64,000 nucleotides of DNA from Acidobacteriota bacterium (GTDB taxonomy: Bacteria > Acidobacteriota > Blastocatellia > Pyrinomonadales > Pyrinomonadaceae), in the NCBI GenBank assembly GCA_003223935.1, contig QHXQ01000025.1, positions 1-64,000 of the forward strand. Direction: 5' to 3'. Position 1 is the stretch's first letter. Every line of letters begins with the position of its first letter. This document shows positions 18,183 through 26,526 of the stretch, one piece after another. The notes beneath the pieces are model-generated. The model did not search any database and was not told where the DNA came from. It was given only the letters and a program-made list of their open reading frames with translations. The position numbers and the translations under genes are program-made.

Positions 18183-20762
18183 ATGGTGATTAAGATCACA
18201 ACCGCGCGCCGGCCGCACCGGCGACGAAGCCGCGAAGTGCGCGCGCAGCACGAGCGCAGATACCGGCGCACGCTGTTGCTGCGTGTGAGTCTCGTCATCA
18301 CACTTGTTTTATGCGCGTCAGTTGTTGGCACGCTCATCCATTGCTATCAATCAGCGGCCCGGCTTGTTGACGCGCGACTGGCCAAAGGTTATTTGACGAG
18401 CCGCGCGGGCATCTACGCCGCGCCGCGCGTCTTGCGCGCTGGGCAAGGTTTTTCGCGTGAGCGTCTGATCGAAACCTTGCGCCGCGCAGGCTACGTCGAG
18501 AACGCGGCAAGCAACGTGTGGAACGGCGCGTTTGCGATCACAGAGGACGGCCTTGAGATTTGGCCGCGTCGCGCCAGCAACGACACGCCGGAAGTGGTCG
18601 AGATCAACTTTGACCGTCACGGGCGTATCAGCGAGATCAGAGGCGACGGCGCGGCGCTCGACGAGTTCACGCTTGAACCGGAGACGCTGACGAACGACGC
18701 GGGCGTCAAGAGCAGCCGGCGCGCGCCGCTCTCATTTACTGCGATTCCGCCTGTGCTAACGAACGCGATCCTCGCCATCGAAGACCGGCGCTTCTTCGCG
18801 CATCGCGGTCTCGACTACACCGGATTGGGCCGCGCGCTCTTGAGTTGGACGGGCCTCAACAGCGAAGATGAGTTGCAACGACAGGGCGGTTCGACCATCA
18901 CGCAACAGCTCGTCAAGAACACATACCTCACGCCGGAGCGCACGCTCCAACGCAAATTCAACGAGGCGCTCATCGCCACCGCGCTCGAACGTCGCCTCTC
19001 CAAACAAGACATCTTCGCGCTCTACTGTAACGAGATTTATTTGGGCCAACGCGGCGCAGTCGCCGTGCGCGGCGTCGCACAAGCGGCGCGCATCTATTTC
19101 GGCAAGGATGTCGCAGACCTGACGCTCGCGGAAGCCGCGACCATCGCCGGCATGATCCAGAGTCCCGCGCGCTACGCGCCCGACCGGCATGCAGCACAAG
19201 CGCAGGCGCGGCGCAACGTCGTGCTCGCCGCGATGCTGCGCGACGGCGCGATCAGCCACGAGCAAGCGCAGGCGGCGAGCAACGAGCCGGTCGCCGTTGC
19301 GCCTTTAGCCGGCGACACGAATGCTGTCGCGCCTTACTTCGTTGATTACGTGAACCGGCTCGTTGATGCGCAACTGCAAACGCGCAGTGATGCGGATGCG
19401 CGCAGCTTGCGCGTCTATACGACACTCGATCTCGATCTGCAACAACTTGCAGAAGCTACGATCAATCATCAACTCGAACGACTCGAAAAAATTTACAGAG
19501 GCAAAGCCACGCCGCAAGCCGCACTCGTCGCGCTCGACCCGCAGACCGGCCGTGTGTTGGCGATGGTCGGCGGGAGCAACTACGCGCTGTCGCAACTCAA
19601 TCGCGCGACCGACGCGCGCCGTCAACCCGGCTCGGTCTTCAAGCCGTTCGTCTATGCGGCCGCGCTTGAAAGCGGCATCTCGCCCGCGACGATGATCCTC
19701 GATGCGCCGCGCGAGTTCGCTTACGCTGAGCACGCCGTCTATCGTCCCGCGAACTACGGCGGCGCATACACGATGCGCGAAGTGCCGATGCGCACCGGAC
19801 TGGTTCATTCGCTCAACGTCGTCACAGTTGATCTCGCCTTGCGCACAGGCTTGCAGCGCGTGGCCACTTACGCCGAACGGTTCGGTCTGCCGAAACCCGA
19901 ACCGTATCCCGCGCTCGCGCTCGGCACGACCGAAGCGACGCCGCTTGAGCTTGCCAGCGCCTACACAGCCTTCGCCCACAACGGCGCACAGGCCAACGCA
20001 TCCGTCGTCACACGCGCTGTTGACGTTGACGGCGCGAATCTCTTGCCCGAACTCGCGCCCGTCGCACAGCAAGTCATCCGCCCTTCAACTGCCTACATGA
20101 TCACAGACGCGCTCGCAGACGTGATTGACGAAGGCACGGCGCGGGCTGCGCGCGGACTTGAACGACAGACGGCCGTCGCCGGCAAGACCGGCACATCGCG
20201 CGATGGTTGGTTCGCCGGCTACACGCCAAACTTGGTCTGCGTCGTCTGGGTCGGCTTCGACGACAACACACAGTTGGGTTTGACCGGCGCGCAGTCGGCG
20301 CTGCCCATCTGGCAAGAGTTCGTGCAGCAAGCAATCGCGCTCCGGCCCGAACTCGGCGGCGCACAATTCACACGCCCCGACGGCATCACGACCGTCGAGA
20401 TCGATCCAGATACAGGTCTCATCGCCACGCCCGACTGCCCACACCATGAACGCATCGCCGTCACGCCCGCGCTCGCACCAACGAGTGAATGCTTCACGCA
20501 TCAACTGCCGCTTGCGTTGGCCGCGCTCGGCAACACGACAAATAGTGCCAGCGCACAATCAATCTCGCAGGAGAAAATAATCAACCCGCCCGACTCACCT
20601 ACGACGAACACACGACAGTCGCACACACCACACAGTCCCGCCGACGACAAGGCGCGCCGCGCCACGCCGACGCAAGTTGAATTCAACGAGCAAGGCCGAC
20701 CGCGCTTGTCGAACGACGTACGTGTGACGAGCGCGCCGCAAGCGTTAAAGCTGCACAGGTAA
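18183..20762 (+). CDS. Class A penicillin-binding protein (bifunctional glycosyltransferase/transpeptidase)
   Basis: The 859-residue protein has a basic cytoplasmic tail, one membrane helix (about 31-53), a UB2H-like region, a GT51 glycosyltransferase domain (EDRRFFAHRG near 200, GGSTITQQLVKN, FNEALIATALERRLSK) and a transpeptidase domain with SVFK (about 484), SLN (about 543) and KTGT (about 668). It polymerises and crosslinks peptidoglycan in the periplasm. The UB2H-like section (YLTSRAGIYAAPRVLRAGQ) makes it closest to PBP1B. The last 100 residues are Thr/Ser/Pro-rich and probably disordered. ATG 18183 follows an in-frame TTG at 18180. No lipoprotein activator gene is beside it. Confidence 0.93.
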   Translation: MVIKITTARRPHRRRSREVRAQHERRYRRTLLLRVSLVITLVLCASVVGTLIHCYQSAARLVDARLAKGYLTSRAGIYAAPRVLRAGQGFSRERLIETLRRAGYVENAASNVWNGAFAITEDGLEIWPRRASNDTPEVVEINFDRHGRISEIRGDGAALDEFTLEPETLTNDAGVKSSRRAPLSFTAIPPVLTNAILAIEDRRFFAHRGLDYTGLGRALLSWTGLNSEDELQRQGGSTITQQLVKNTYLTPERTLQRKFNEALIATALERRLSKQDIFALYCNEIYLGQRGAVAVRGVAQAARIYFGKDVADLTLAEAATIAGMIQSPARYAPDRHAAQAQARRNVVLAAMLRDGAISHEQAQAASNEPVAVAPLAGDTNAVAPYFVDYVNRLVDAQLQTRSDADARSLRVYTTLDLDLQQLAEATINHQLERLEKIYRGKATPQAALVALDPQTGRVLAMVGGSNYALSQLNRATDARRQPGSVFKPFVYAAALESGISPATMILDAPREFAYAEHAVYRPANYGGAYTMREVPMRTGLVHSLNVVTVDLALRTGLQRVATYAERFGLPKPEPYPALALGTTEATPLELASAYTAFAHNGAQANASVVTRAVDVDGANLLPELAPVAQQVIRPSTAYMITDALADVIDEGTARAARGLERQTAVAGKTGTSRDGWFAGYTPNLVCVVWVGFDDNTQLGLTGAQSALPIWQEFVQQAIALRPELGGAQFTRPDGITTVEIDPDTGLIATPDCPHHERIAVTPALAPTSECFTHQLPLALAALGNTTNSASAQSISQEKIINPPDSPTTNTRQSHTPHSPADDKARRATPTQVEFNEQGRPRLSNDVRVTSAPQALKLHR

Positions 20763-20782
20763 ACGCGCTGCTTCGTCGGTTG

Positions 20783-21169
20783 TCAGCCAGCGCGTCGTTC
20801 GAGTATGACTTGAGCAACGGCGTGTTCGGTTGTGTGTGTGAGCGTGAGGTGCGCGGTGTCTGCGCCGGAGCTTTGGAAGAGCGTGTGCGCTTGATTGTGA
20901 AAACGGAGCGCGGGCGCGCCCGCTTCGTTGGCGACGACTTCAACGTCTTGCCACTTGAGGCCGCCGCGCCAACCTGTGCCCAGAGCCTTGAGCGCGGCTT
21001 CTTTTGCGGCGAAGCGCGCGGCATAATGTTGCGCGGCGGCTGCGCCGCGACTGTCGCAGTAAGCGCGTTCGGCTGCGGTGAACACACGCGCGACAAAACG
21101 CGGCGTGCGCGCACACGCGACGCGCACGCGCCGGACTTCAACGATGTCAATGCCGATGGAAACGATCAC
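20783..21169 (-). CDS. acpS: Holo-[acyl-carrier-protein] synthase
   Basis: AcpS transfers 4'-phosphopantetheine from CoA to the ACP serine. The sequence opens VIVSIGIDIVEV, matching the family start with its metal-binding aspartate, and has the second motif FAAKEAALKALGTG with the catalytic glutamate and lysine. Length with the GTG start at 21169 is 128 residues, the usual size; the ATG at 21193 would add 8 atypical residues. With GTG, its 5' end overlaps the start of pgeF on the other strand by about 26 bases. The second half is divergent but keeps the QAHTLF and LTLTHTTEHAVAQVI strands. Confidence 0.9.
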   Translation of the reverse strand: MIVSIGIDIVEVRRVRVACARTPRFVARVFTAAERAYCDSRGAAAAQHYAARFAAKEAALKALGTGWRGGLKWQDVEVVANEAGAPALRFHNQAHTLFQSSGADTAHLTLTHTTEHAVAQVILERRAG

Positions 21170-22004
21170 AGAGACGGAAGCACTCGCACGCACGGGCTTT
21201 CACTGGCGCGTGCGCGACGGTGTGCGCGCGCTTGTGTGTGCGCCGCTCGAACAAGCAGGTTTCGTCAACGCCTTCTCGACGCGCATGGGCGGCGTCAGTC
21301 CGATGCCGCACGACGCGCTCAATCTCGCGGGCTTCAGCGACGACGCGGCCGAAAACATCCACGAGAACCGTCGTCGCTTCCTGCAACTCTTCAATGGCAC
21401 ATGGACGCTCGCCGCCACTTGGCAAGTACACGGCACAGACGTTTGCGTCGTGCGCGAGCAAGCAGACGCGGCGCAGACTGAACAACAGCACTGCGATGCG
21501 CTGACGACGTACGCGCCCCACATTCTCCTCGGCGTCAAAACGGCCGACTGCGTGCCGGTGCTGTTGGGCGATGCGCGCACGCGTGCTTGTGCTGCCGTCC
21601 ACGCGGGTTGGCGCGGCACAGCCTCGTCAATCGTCGCGCACGCGCTCGCACGCATGCGCGCAGAGTATGGCACGGCGGCGGCTGATGTCCACGCCGCCAT
21701 CGGCCCTGCCGCGCTCGCTTGTTGTTACGAAGTCGGGCGCGAAGTCATCGAAGCGTTCCGCGCGCATTTTCAATCTGCCGACGAGTTGCTCACGCCCACG
21801 CGCCCCAATCATGCGCGCATTGATCTGCACCGAGCCAATCGCGCCCAACTCCGTGCCGCCGGTGTGCCCGCCGCGCAGATTCACACCGCGCCGCTCTGCA
21901 CCATCTGTCGCCCCGAACTCTTCTTCTCCTATCGCCGCGAAAAGAGACTCTACGGGCGCACGGGCCGGCTGCTCGCAGTCGTCGGAATGATGAATGCAGA
22001 ATGA
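21144..22004 (+). CDS. pgeF: Peptidoglycan-editing/purine nucleoside phosphorylase, YfiH (PgeF) family
   Basis: A 286-residue protein of the 'laccase-domain' family, now known as purine nucleoside phosphorylases and linked to peptidoglycan precursor editing. Visible hallmarks are STRMGGVSPMPHDALNLAGF, LLGVKTADCVPVLLGD, VHAGWRG with its zinc-binding histidine, a CCYEVG segment, and CTICRPELFFSYRREK near the C-terminus. ATGs at 21144, 21150 and 21156 are all candidate starts; the frame also runs further upstream without typical sequence. It overlaps the acpS 5' end on the opposite strand. The final residues (GMMNAE) and the stop codon are made of GAATGAT-type heptads. Confidence 0.9.
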   Translation: MSMPMETITETEALARTGFHWRVRDGVRALVCAPLEQAGFVNAFSTRMGGVSPMPHDALNLAGFSDDAAENIHENRRRFLQLFNGTWTLAATWQVHGTDVCVVREQADAAQTEQQHCDALTTYAPHILLGVKTADCVPVLLGDARTRACAAVHAGWRGTASSIVAHALARMRAEYGTAAADVHAAIGPAALACCYEVGREVIEAFRAHFQSADELLTPTRPNHARIDLHRANRAQLRAAGVPAAQIHTAPLCTICRPELFFSYRREKRLYGRTGRLLAVVGMMNAE

Positions 22005-22056
22005 TGAATGATGATTGAAAGACAACTGCTTTTCAGTTCATCATTCATCATTATCT
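21985..22056. repeat. Inverted heptad array, GAATGAT type
   Basis: The left arm 21985-22016 is built of imperfect 7-mers (GAATGAT, GAATGCA, GAATGAT, GAATGAT); the right arm 22038-22056 is the complement (TTCATCA units). The stops of both converging genes fall within the element: pgeF at 22002-22004 in the left arm, the DsbD-N-like gene at 22051-22053 in the right arm. No T run follows. Confidence 0.85.
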
Positions 22057-22617
22057 TCTTCTCCCGCCGAAATATTCGCCGTTGATCCGCTTGACCGACT
22101 CGTTCGCGCCGACGACGTTGATGGAGAGCGTCACCTCGCGCGTGGTCGGCGGGAAGCAGACTTCATTGTTGCAACTTTGATAGTGCACGCGCGCGCGCAA
22201 CTGCGCGTCGCCCTTCTGGAAGTTCGTCGGCACGGTGGCCGTAAAGCGCATGACGGCGCGCCCCTCGTAGAGTTGCACCGGCTCTTTGCTGAAACTCAAG
22301 CGCCGCACGACCGCGCGCGGATAGATGACGGGGCCGACGCGCCAGCCCTTCGGCGCTTCGATCTTGAGATCGGTCGGGATCAGAAATTTGTTGGTCAAGC
22401 GATTAGCGTTGACGTGAAAGCCGCTCGGGATATCGAGCACGACGGCGGCTTGAATCGTGCGTCCTTGTTGCGCGCGGTCAGTGGCGTAGTAGCCGTTCAC
22501 ACCGATGTCGGCTTGCGACATGGCTGACGGCGCGGCGGCGCGAATGGATGGCCCGACGAGCAGCGCGAGCGCGCAGCAGAGCAAGAGTGTGCGGCGGAAA
22601 AGTTTGTGTCGGATCAT
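22051..22617 (-). CDS. Secreted DsbD N-terminal-domain-like protein
   Basis: A 188-residue exported protein with a signal peptide ending near IRAAA. The body is an immunoglobulin-like domain of the DsbD-alpha type, with PSGFHVNANR, a central YEGRAVMRFTATVP, and the pair of cysteines in YQSCNNEVCFPP. In DsbD that pair passes electrons from the membrane domain to periplasmic partners. Here the membrane and thioredoxin domains are missing, so it may be a stand-alone electron acceptor or redox-sensitive binding module. It follows rlmN on the same strand after a 45-base gap. The C-terminal GGRRR lies in a heptad arm. Confidence 0.7.
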   Translation of the reverse strand: MIRHKLFRRTLLLCCALALLVGPSIRAAAPSAMSQADIGVNGYYATDRAQQGRTIQAAVVLDIPSGFHVNANRLTNKFLIPTDLKIEAPKGWRVGPVIYPRAVVRRLSFSKEPVQLYEGRAVMRFTATVPTNFQKGDAQLRARVHYQSCNNEVCFPPTTREVTLSINVVGANESVKRINGEYFGGRRR

Positions 22618-22662
22618 AGCTTGTGTCTTGAACCTGTCGCTTAGATTTTAGCTTGAAGAGAG

Positions 22663-23775
22663 TCAGCCTGTCTGATGCAGCGCAGGCGCGTTCAAGTTGT
22701 TCACGTTGCGCCGCGCGGCGAGTTGACCGCAAGCGGCGTAGATGTCGCGCCCGCGCGGGCGACGCACGAAGGCGCGCACGCCTTTGGCTGCAAGAATCCG
22801 TTTGAAACTTTCGATGCGCTCCGGCGACGAAGGCCGATAAGGCAACCCTTCGGCCGGATTGTGCGGGATCAAGTTGACCTTCGCCCGCAGTTGATGCCGG
22901 TTGAGCAGGTTCGCCAGTTGCCGCGCGTGCTCGTCCCGGTCGTTCACGCCGTCGAGCAGCACATACTCAAACGTGAATCGCTCGCCGGGTTTCAACGATT
23001 GCTCAAACTCTTTGCAGGCATCCAATAGTTCATCGAGCGGCCACTTCTTATTGATCGGCATCAACTCGTCGCGCAGTTCATCAGTCGGCGCGGCGAGCGA
23101 GACGGCGAGGTGCGGGCGTGCGGCAATCGTCGCCAGTTCGCGGATGCGCGGCACGATGCCGGCAGTCGAAACCGTCACGCGGTTCGGCACGATGTAGAGA
23201 CCCGTCGGCTCGGCCATGATCCGCAGCGCCTTCATCAGCGGCTCAAACGCAAGGAACGGTTCGCCCGCGCCCATCGCCACGAGATTCGTGCCGCGCGGCG
23301 TCTTTGCGCCGACGCCGTAAGCGTCGTTCAACGCGATGATGATCTGCTCGACGATCTCGCCCGCCGTGAGCGTGCGTAGCAGACCCAACTTCGCGGTCAG
23401 ACAAAAACTGCATTGCAAAGGGCAGCCCGACTGCGACGAGAAACAGATCGTGTCGCGTCGTTCTTCCGGGATGAAGACGGTCTCAACCGGCAACCCATCG
23501 TGCGTCTTCATCAGATAACGGCGCGTGCCATCTTCGGAGATGTAGCGCGATTCGACCGTGAGCGTCGCCGCCGTCGCGCGCTCAGCTAGCGCCGCGCGCA
23601 ACTCCTTCGACAAGTCCGTCATCTCCTCGAACGAACGCAGCCGCCGCCGATGCAACGCCGCGAAAATCTGCCGCGCGCGATACGCCGGTTCACCCAAATC
23701 AGCGATCAACTCCGTCAACTCGTCGGGCGTCAGCCCCGTCAGATGCACCTGCTTACTCTGTACTGCCTTGCTCAT
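22663..23775 (-). CDS. rlmN: Dual-specificity 23S rRNA A2503 / tRNA A37 C2-methyltransferase
   Basis: The 370-residue protein is a radical SAM enzyme with the RlmN/Cfr cluster motif CPLQCSFC (about 117-124). It has an N-terminal segment resembling a KOW/HhH accessory region, the SAM-binding GAGEPFLAFE, and the methyl-acceptor cysteine near the C-terminus in IYAACGQLA. It methylates C2 of adenosine 2503 in 23S rRNA, and in some bacteria adenosine 37 in tRNAs. It stands upstream of the DsbD-N-like gene. Nothing unusual apart from a C-terminal tail of about 20 residues. Confidence 0.95.
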   Translation of the reverse strand: MSKAVQSKQVHLTGLTPDELTELIADLGEPAYRARQIFAALHRRRLRSFEEMTDLSKELRAALAERATAATLTVESRYISEDGTRRYLMKTHDGLPVETVFIPEERRDTICFSSQSGCPLQCSFCLTAKLGLLRTLTAGEIVEQIIIALNDAYGVGAKTPRGTNLVAMGAGEPFLAFEPLMKALRIMAEPTGLYIVPNRVTVSTAGIVPRIRELATIAARPHLAVSLAAPTDELRDELMPINKKWPLDELLDACKEFEQSLKPGERFTFEYVLLDGVNDRDEHARQLANLLNRHQLRAKVNLIPHNPAEGLPYRPSSPERIESFKRILAAKGVRAFVRRPRGRDIYAACGQLAARRNVNNLNAPALHQTG

Positions 23776-23978
23776 TGCCTCAGCATTTTAACACCCGCGA
23801 CCTGCGCCGCATACAGCCGCGACTGTCTTAGGGCGCAAGCGAGTGCGGCGTTAGGTTGTAAATGGTCGGATGGCATTCTTCAGGATCATGATATGCTGCG
23901 CCGCATAGTCAGTAGTCCGGCGCAGGACATGCGCTCTATCACCAAAAACTCTTCGCCGCCCCAAGGAGGACAAGACAA

Positions 23979-24365
23979 ATGAGAGGCATAGGCAACATCA
24001 TCGTCGGCATTGTGTTCATCATCGGAGGTCTTTCAGGCCAACTCGTCTTGATAGGTACTAACAGTGGCGAGTTGCTGGCTGTGGTTGGCGTGGGCCTGAT
24101 CGTTTTGGGCGTGATCAAAATAGCGAAAGGTGGTGGGTCGGCGCAACGCCCGAAGATAAAAATAGGCAATCAAGCAGTCGTGCGGCAAGAAGCAGTTGTA
24201 TATACAGCTCAGGACTCACACTCCCAGCCGCTCACAAAGCTTGGGGCCGGAAGTAGGGTAGCGGTCGTCGCAGCCGCAGAGACGAATGATGTATTATGGG
24301 TGCGCGTCAAGTTATCTGATGGACAGCAGGGTTACATGCTAGGCCATAACATTGCGCAAACATAA
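23979..24365 (+). CDS. Small membrane protein with bacterial SH3 domain
   Basis: The start is well supported: AAGGAGGA lies about 8 bases before ATG 23979. The 128-residue product has two hydrophobic helices (about 4-24 and 29-47), a short basic linker, and a C-terminal SH3_3-like domain with KLGAGSRVAVVAAAETNDVLWVRVKL and DGQQGYMLG. Bacterial SH3 domains often bind peptidoglycan or proteins; the domain would face the periplasm or cytoplasm depending on topology, which I cannot fix. GC content looks lower than in neighbouring genes. No specific function assigned. Confidence 0.75.
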   Translation: MRGIGNIIVGIVFIIGGLSGQLVLIGTNSGELLAVVGVGLIVLGVIKIAKGGGSAQRPKIKIGNQAVVRQEAVVYTAQDSHSQPLTKLGAGSRVAVVAAAETNDVLWVRVKLSDGQQGYMLGHNIAQT

Positions 24366-24383
24366 GCAGAGAAACAGAGACAG

Positions 24384-24403
24384 CAGAGAAAGAATCTTCT
24401 CTG
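24384..24403. terminator. Weak hairpin after the SH3 gene
   Basis: CAGAGAA (24384-24390) pairs exactly with TTCTCTG (24397-24403) over a 6-base loop. Only 7 pairs, A/T-rich and without a T run, so termination is doubtful; it may merely stabilise the end of the SH3 mRNA. Confidence 0.3.
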
Positions 24404-24436
24404 ATCTCGTGAGACCCGAAGATTCGGTCAACGGCC

Positions 24437-24727
24437 ATGGGTTTCTGGGATAGTTTAACGAGTATCTTGGAGAAGCAATTTGTTGACCGCGCGCTGAATC
24501 TAAGCGGGCAGCACAGGGATTTTTATTGCGAGCACTGCCGGCGTATCACGGATCACATCTCGATCAGTCATGCGGCGAGCCTCGCGCGCATCAACCGGCA
24601 CGAGCCGGGCACAATGCGTCTGGTCTCGCGCGTCGTCGGCAAGCTGAACGATCTGAATCCGGTGCAGAATCTCTTGTTGGGCCGACCCTATCGCTGCGGC
24701 ACGTGTGGACGCGAGCGGCTGGACTAA
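24437..24727 (+). CDS. Hypothetical zinc-ribbon protein, 96 residues
   Basis: I do not recognise a family. Two cysteine pairs, CEHC near residue 31 and CGTC near residue 89, could form one zinc ribbon, separated by a helical segment with many basic residues. The N-terminus GFWDSLTSILEKQF is amphipathic. No Shine-Dalgarno is evident before ATG 24437. The DinB-like gene starts 11 bases after the stop, so the two are probably co-transcribed. Confidence 0.6.
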   Translation: MGFWDSLTSILEKQFVDRALNLSGQHRDFYCEHCRRITDHISISHAASLARINRHEPGTMRLVSRVVGKLNDLNPVQNLLLGRPYRCGTCGRERLD

Positions 24728-24738
24728 GATGCTCATTG

Positions 24739-25257
24739 ATGACCGCAAACGAGTTTGAGTGTAACGTTATGGCAGAGGCGGAACTGCAAAACTTGATCGC
24801 GTTTCTCGCGGAGACACCGACGGTTGTGCGACAGTTGATTGGTGAGTTAAGCGCGGACGAAGCGCGCCAGCGACCGGCGGCGAATGAGTTCTCCGCGCTC
24901 GAACAGGCTTGCCATCTGCGCGACATCGAGCGGGACGGCTACGCGGTGCGGCTGCACCGCTTGCTCGGCGCAGACGAGCCTGTGTTGCCGGACATTGATG
25001 GGGCGCATCTGGCGCGTGAGCGCGATTATCAAAGCCAAGATTTTGCGGCGGCGCTTGAAGCGTTCGCCCAAGCGCGAAGTGAGAACATGACGCTCATCAA
25101 AACTCTATCGCCCGATCAGTTGCAGTTAGGCGGTACGCTTGAGAGCGTCGGGCGCGTGACGCTGGCGCAGTTGCTTGAGATGATGCGCGCGCATGATGAA
25201 GAGCATTACGCGGAGTTGCGCACGCTCGGCGCGTGGCTTAGCACACAGCGAAATTGA
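24739..25257 (+). CDS. DinB-superfamily protein
   Basis: A 172-residue four-helix-bundle protein of the DinB/YfiT type. The conserved His positions are visible in LEQACHLRDIERD and in MMRAHDEEHYAEL, and would bind a metal. Members act as thiol-dependent transferases or have unknown roles; no reaction can be named. ATG 24739 and ATG 24769 are both possible, the latter giving 162 residues and starting MAEAELQNLI, nearer to the family start. It overlaps the YceH gene by 4 bases, implying translational coupling. Confidence 0.75.
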   Translation: MTANEFECNVMAEAELQNLIAFLAETPTVVRQLIGELSADEARQRPAANEFSALEQACHLRDIERDGYAVRLHRLLGADEPVLPDIDGAHLARERDYQSQDFAAALEAFAQARSENMTLIKTLSPDQLQLGGTLESVGRVTLAQLLEMMRAHDEEHYAELRTLGAWLSTQRN

Positions 25258-25967
25258 GCGAGGAAGGAAACGGACGCGCAGAGCAGCCCGCGATTGCCAG
25301 CTTGAGCCTAGAGATCAAACTAAACGACGTGGAAGTGCGCGTACTCGGCGCGCTCGTCGAGAAGCAGTTGACGACGCCGGAATACTACCCGCTGACTTTG
25401 AACGCGCTCATACACGCCTGTAATCAGATTTCCAACCGCGATCCCGTAGTCGCTTACGACGAACAGACGGTCACAGGCGCGCTGGAGAGCCTGCGCGAGC
25501 AGAAACTGGTGCGCATGGTCTCGACGGCCGAAGGGCGTGTGCCGAAATACCGGCACGTATTGAATGAAGTGATCGAGTTGCGTGCGGCAGAGGTGGCGTT
25601 GTTGTGTGCGCTGCTGCTGCGCGGGCCGCAGACCGTCGGCGAGTTGCGCGGGCGCACCGAGCGACTCTACTCGTTCTCCGACATCGCTTACGTCGAAGCG
25701 ACGCTGCAAGCATTAAGCGAGCGTGCCGACGGGCCGCTGGTCGTCAAGCTGCCGCGACAGACGGGGCAGAAAGAATCGCGCTACGCACATCTCTTGTCCG
25801 GCCCCATCGAACTCGTGGAACAGGCGCAAGCGCAGCCGTCTGACGCCACGCGCGCACGCGCCGATGATGATAGGTTGGCGCAACTTGAGAGCGAAGTGGC
25901 GGCGCTGCGACAAGAGTTGACGGAGTTGCGACAACAGTTCACGGAGTTCAAGCGACAATTTGAATGA
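25254..25967 (+). CDS. YceH-like protein (DUF480)
   Basis: The 237-residue product matches the YceH/DUF480 family: two winged-helix-like repeats, starting at VEVRVLGALVEKQLTTPEYYPLTLNALIHACNQ, with the conserved SNRDPVV and LRGPQTVGELRGR segments. The C-terminal 35 residues are a predicted coiled coil (LAQLESEVAALRQELTELRQ). The start is TTG at 25254, overlapping the DinB stop as TTGA. The family is widely conserved but without a settled function; DNA binding is plausible from the fold. Confidence 0.88.
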   Translation: MSEEGNGRAEQPAIASLSLEIKLNDVEVRVLGALVEKQLTTPEYYPLTLNALIHACNQISNRDPVVAYDEQTVTGALESLREQKLVRMVSTAEGRVPKYRHVLNEVIELRAAEVALLCALLLRGPQTVGELRGRTERLYSFSDIAYVEATLQALSERADGPLVVKLPRQTGQKESRYAHLLSGPIELVEQAQAQPSDATRARADDDRLAQLESEVAALRQELTELRQQFTEFKRQFE

Positions 25968-25982
25968 GGGCAGACCGAAGCG

Positions 25983-26471
25983 ATGAAGTCGGGTAAGCGG
26001 CGCACGCCGCGCGGGAACGCAGAAACAACGGACGGTAGGCGCGCGCAAGATGCGCAACTCGCGCCGGGCATCGCGGTCGGCGGATCAAAGATTGACGGGC
26101 GCGGTTGTTTTGCGGTCGTGCCGTTTCGCAAGTGGCAGAAGATCGCGGAGCTTGTGGGCGAGCGCGTGTCGCGCGTCGAAGCGGCGCGACGGATGCGCGG
26201 GCGCGAGCGGCTGCATATCTGCGCGATTGATTCTTATTGGGGCATTGACGGCTCGCGCGGCGGCAACGGCTCGCAGTTCATTAACCACTCGTGCCAGCCC
26301 AACTGCTTCGTCAAAATCGTTCGCGGCCACATCATCTTCTTCGCCCGGCGCGACATCGCCCCCGGCGAAGAGATCACGATGGACTACGTCAACTCATATC
26401 ACCCGGACACCAAACGCTGTCGCTGCGGCGTGCCCGGCTGTCGCGGCACGATCAACTTGATCCGACGTTAA
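25983..26471 (+). CDS. SET-domain protein lysine methyltransferase-like
   Basis: A short (162-residue) protein with a full SET core: GRGCFAVVPFRKWQKI at the start, the SAM/active-site block GNGSQFINHSCQPNCF, the catalytic-tyrosine segment GEEITMDYVNSYH, and a post-SET-like cysteine cluster CRCGVPGCRGTI that could bind zinc. Eukaryotic SET enzymes methylate histone lysines; bacterial homologues are scattered and probably gained by transfer, with few known substrates. It is 16 bases after the YceH gene, and likely the last gene of that run. The N-terminal 30 residues are basic and unstructured. Confidence 0.85.
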   Translation: MKSGKRRTPRGNAETTDGRRAQDAQLAPGIAVGGSKIDGRGCFAVVPFRKWQKIAELVGERVSRVEAARRMRGRERLHICAIDSYWGIDGSRGGNGSQFINHSCQPNCFVKIVRGHIIFFARRDIAPGEEITMDYVNSYHPDTKRCRCGVPGCRGTINLIRR

Positions 26472-26477
26472 AGCAAC

Positions 26478-26515
26478 AGGTCAGTACCGCCTGCGATAGC
26501 GGGCGGTACTGACCT
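26478..26515. repeat. REP-like 38-bp palindrome, copy 1
   Basis: AGGTCAGTACCGCC (26478-26491) pairs perfectly with GGCGGTACTGACCT (26502-26515) around a 10-base loop. It lies between the convergent SET and M16 genes and could terminate both. The core CCGCCTGCGRTAGCGGGCGG recurs at 33978 and, inverted, at 34035, so this is a dispersed family. Confidence 0.88.
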
Positions 26516-26526
26516 CAGTCCAACGC

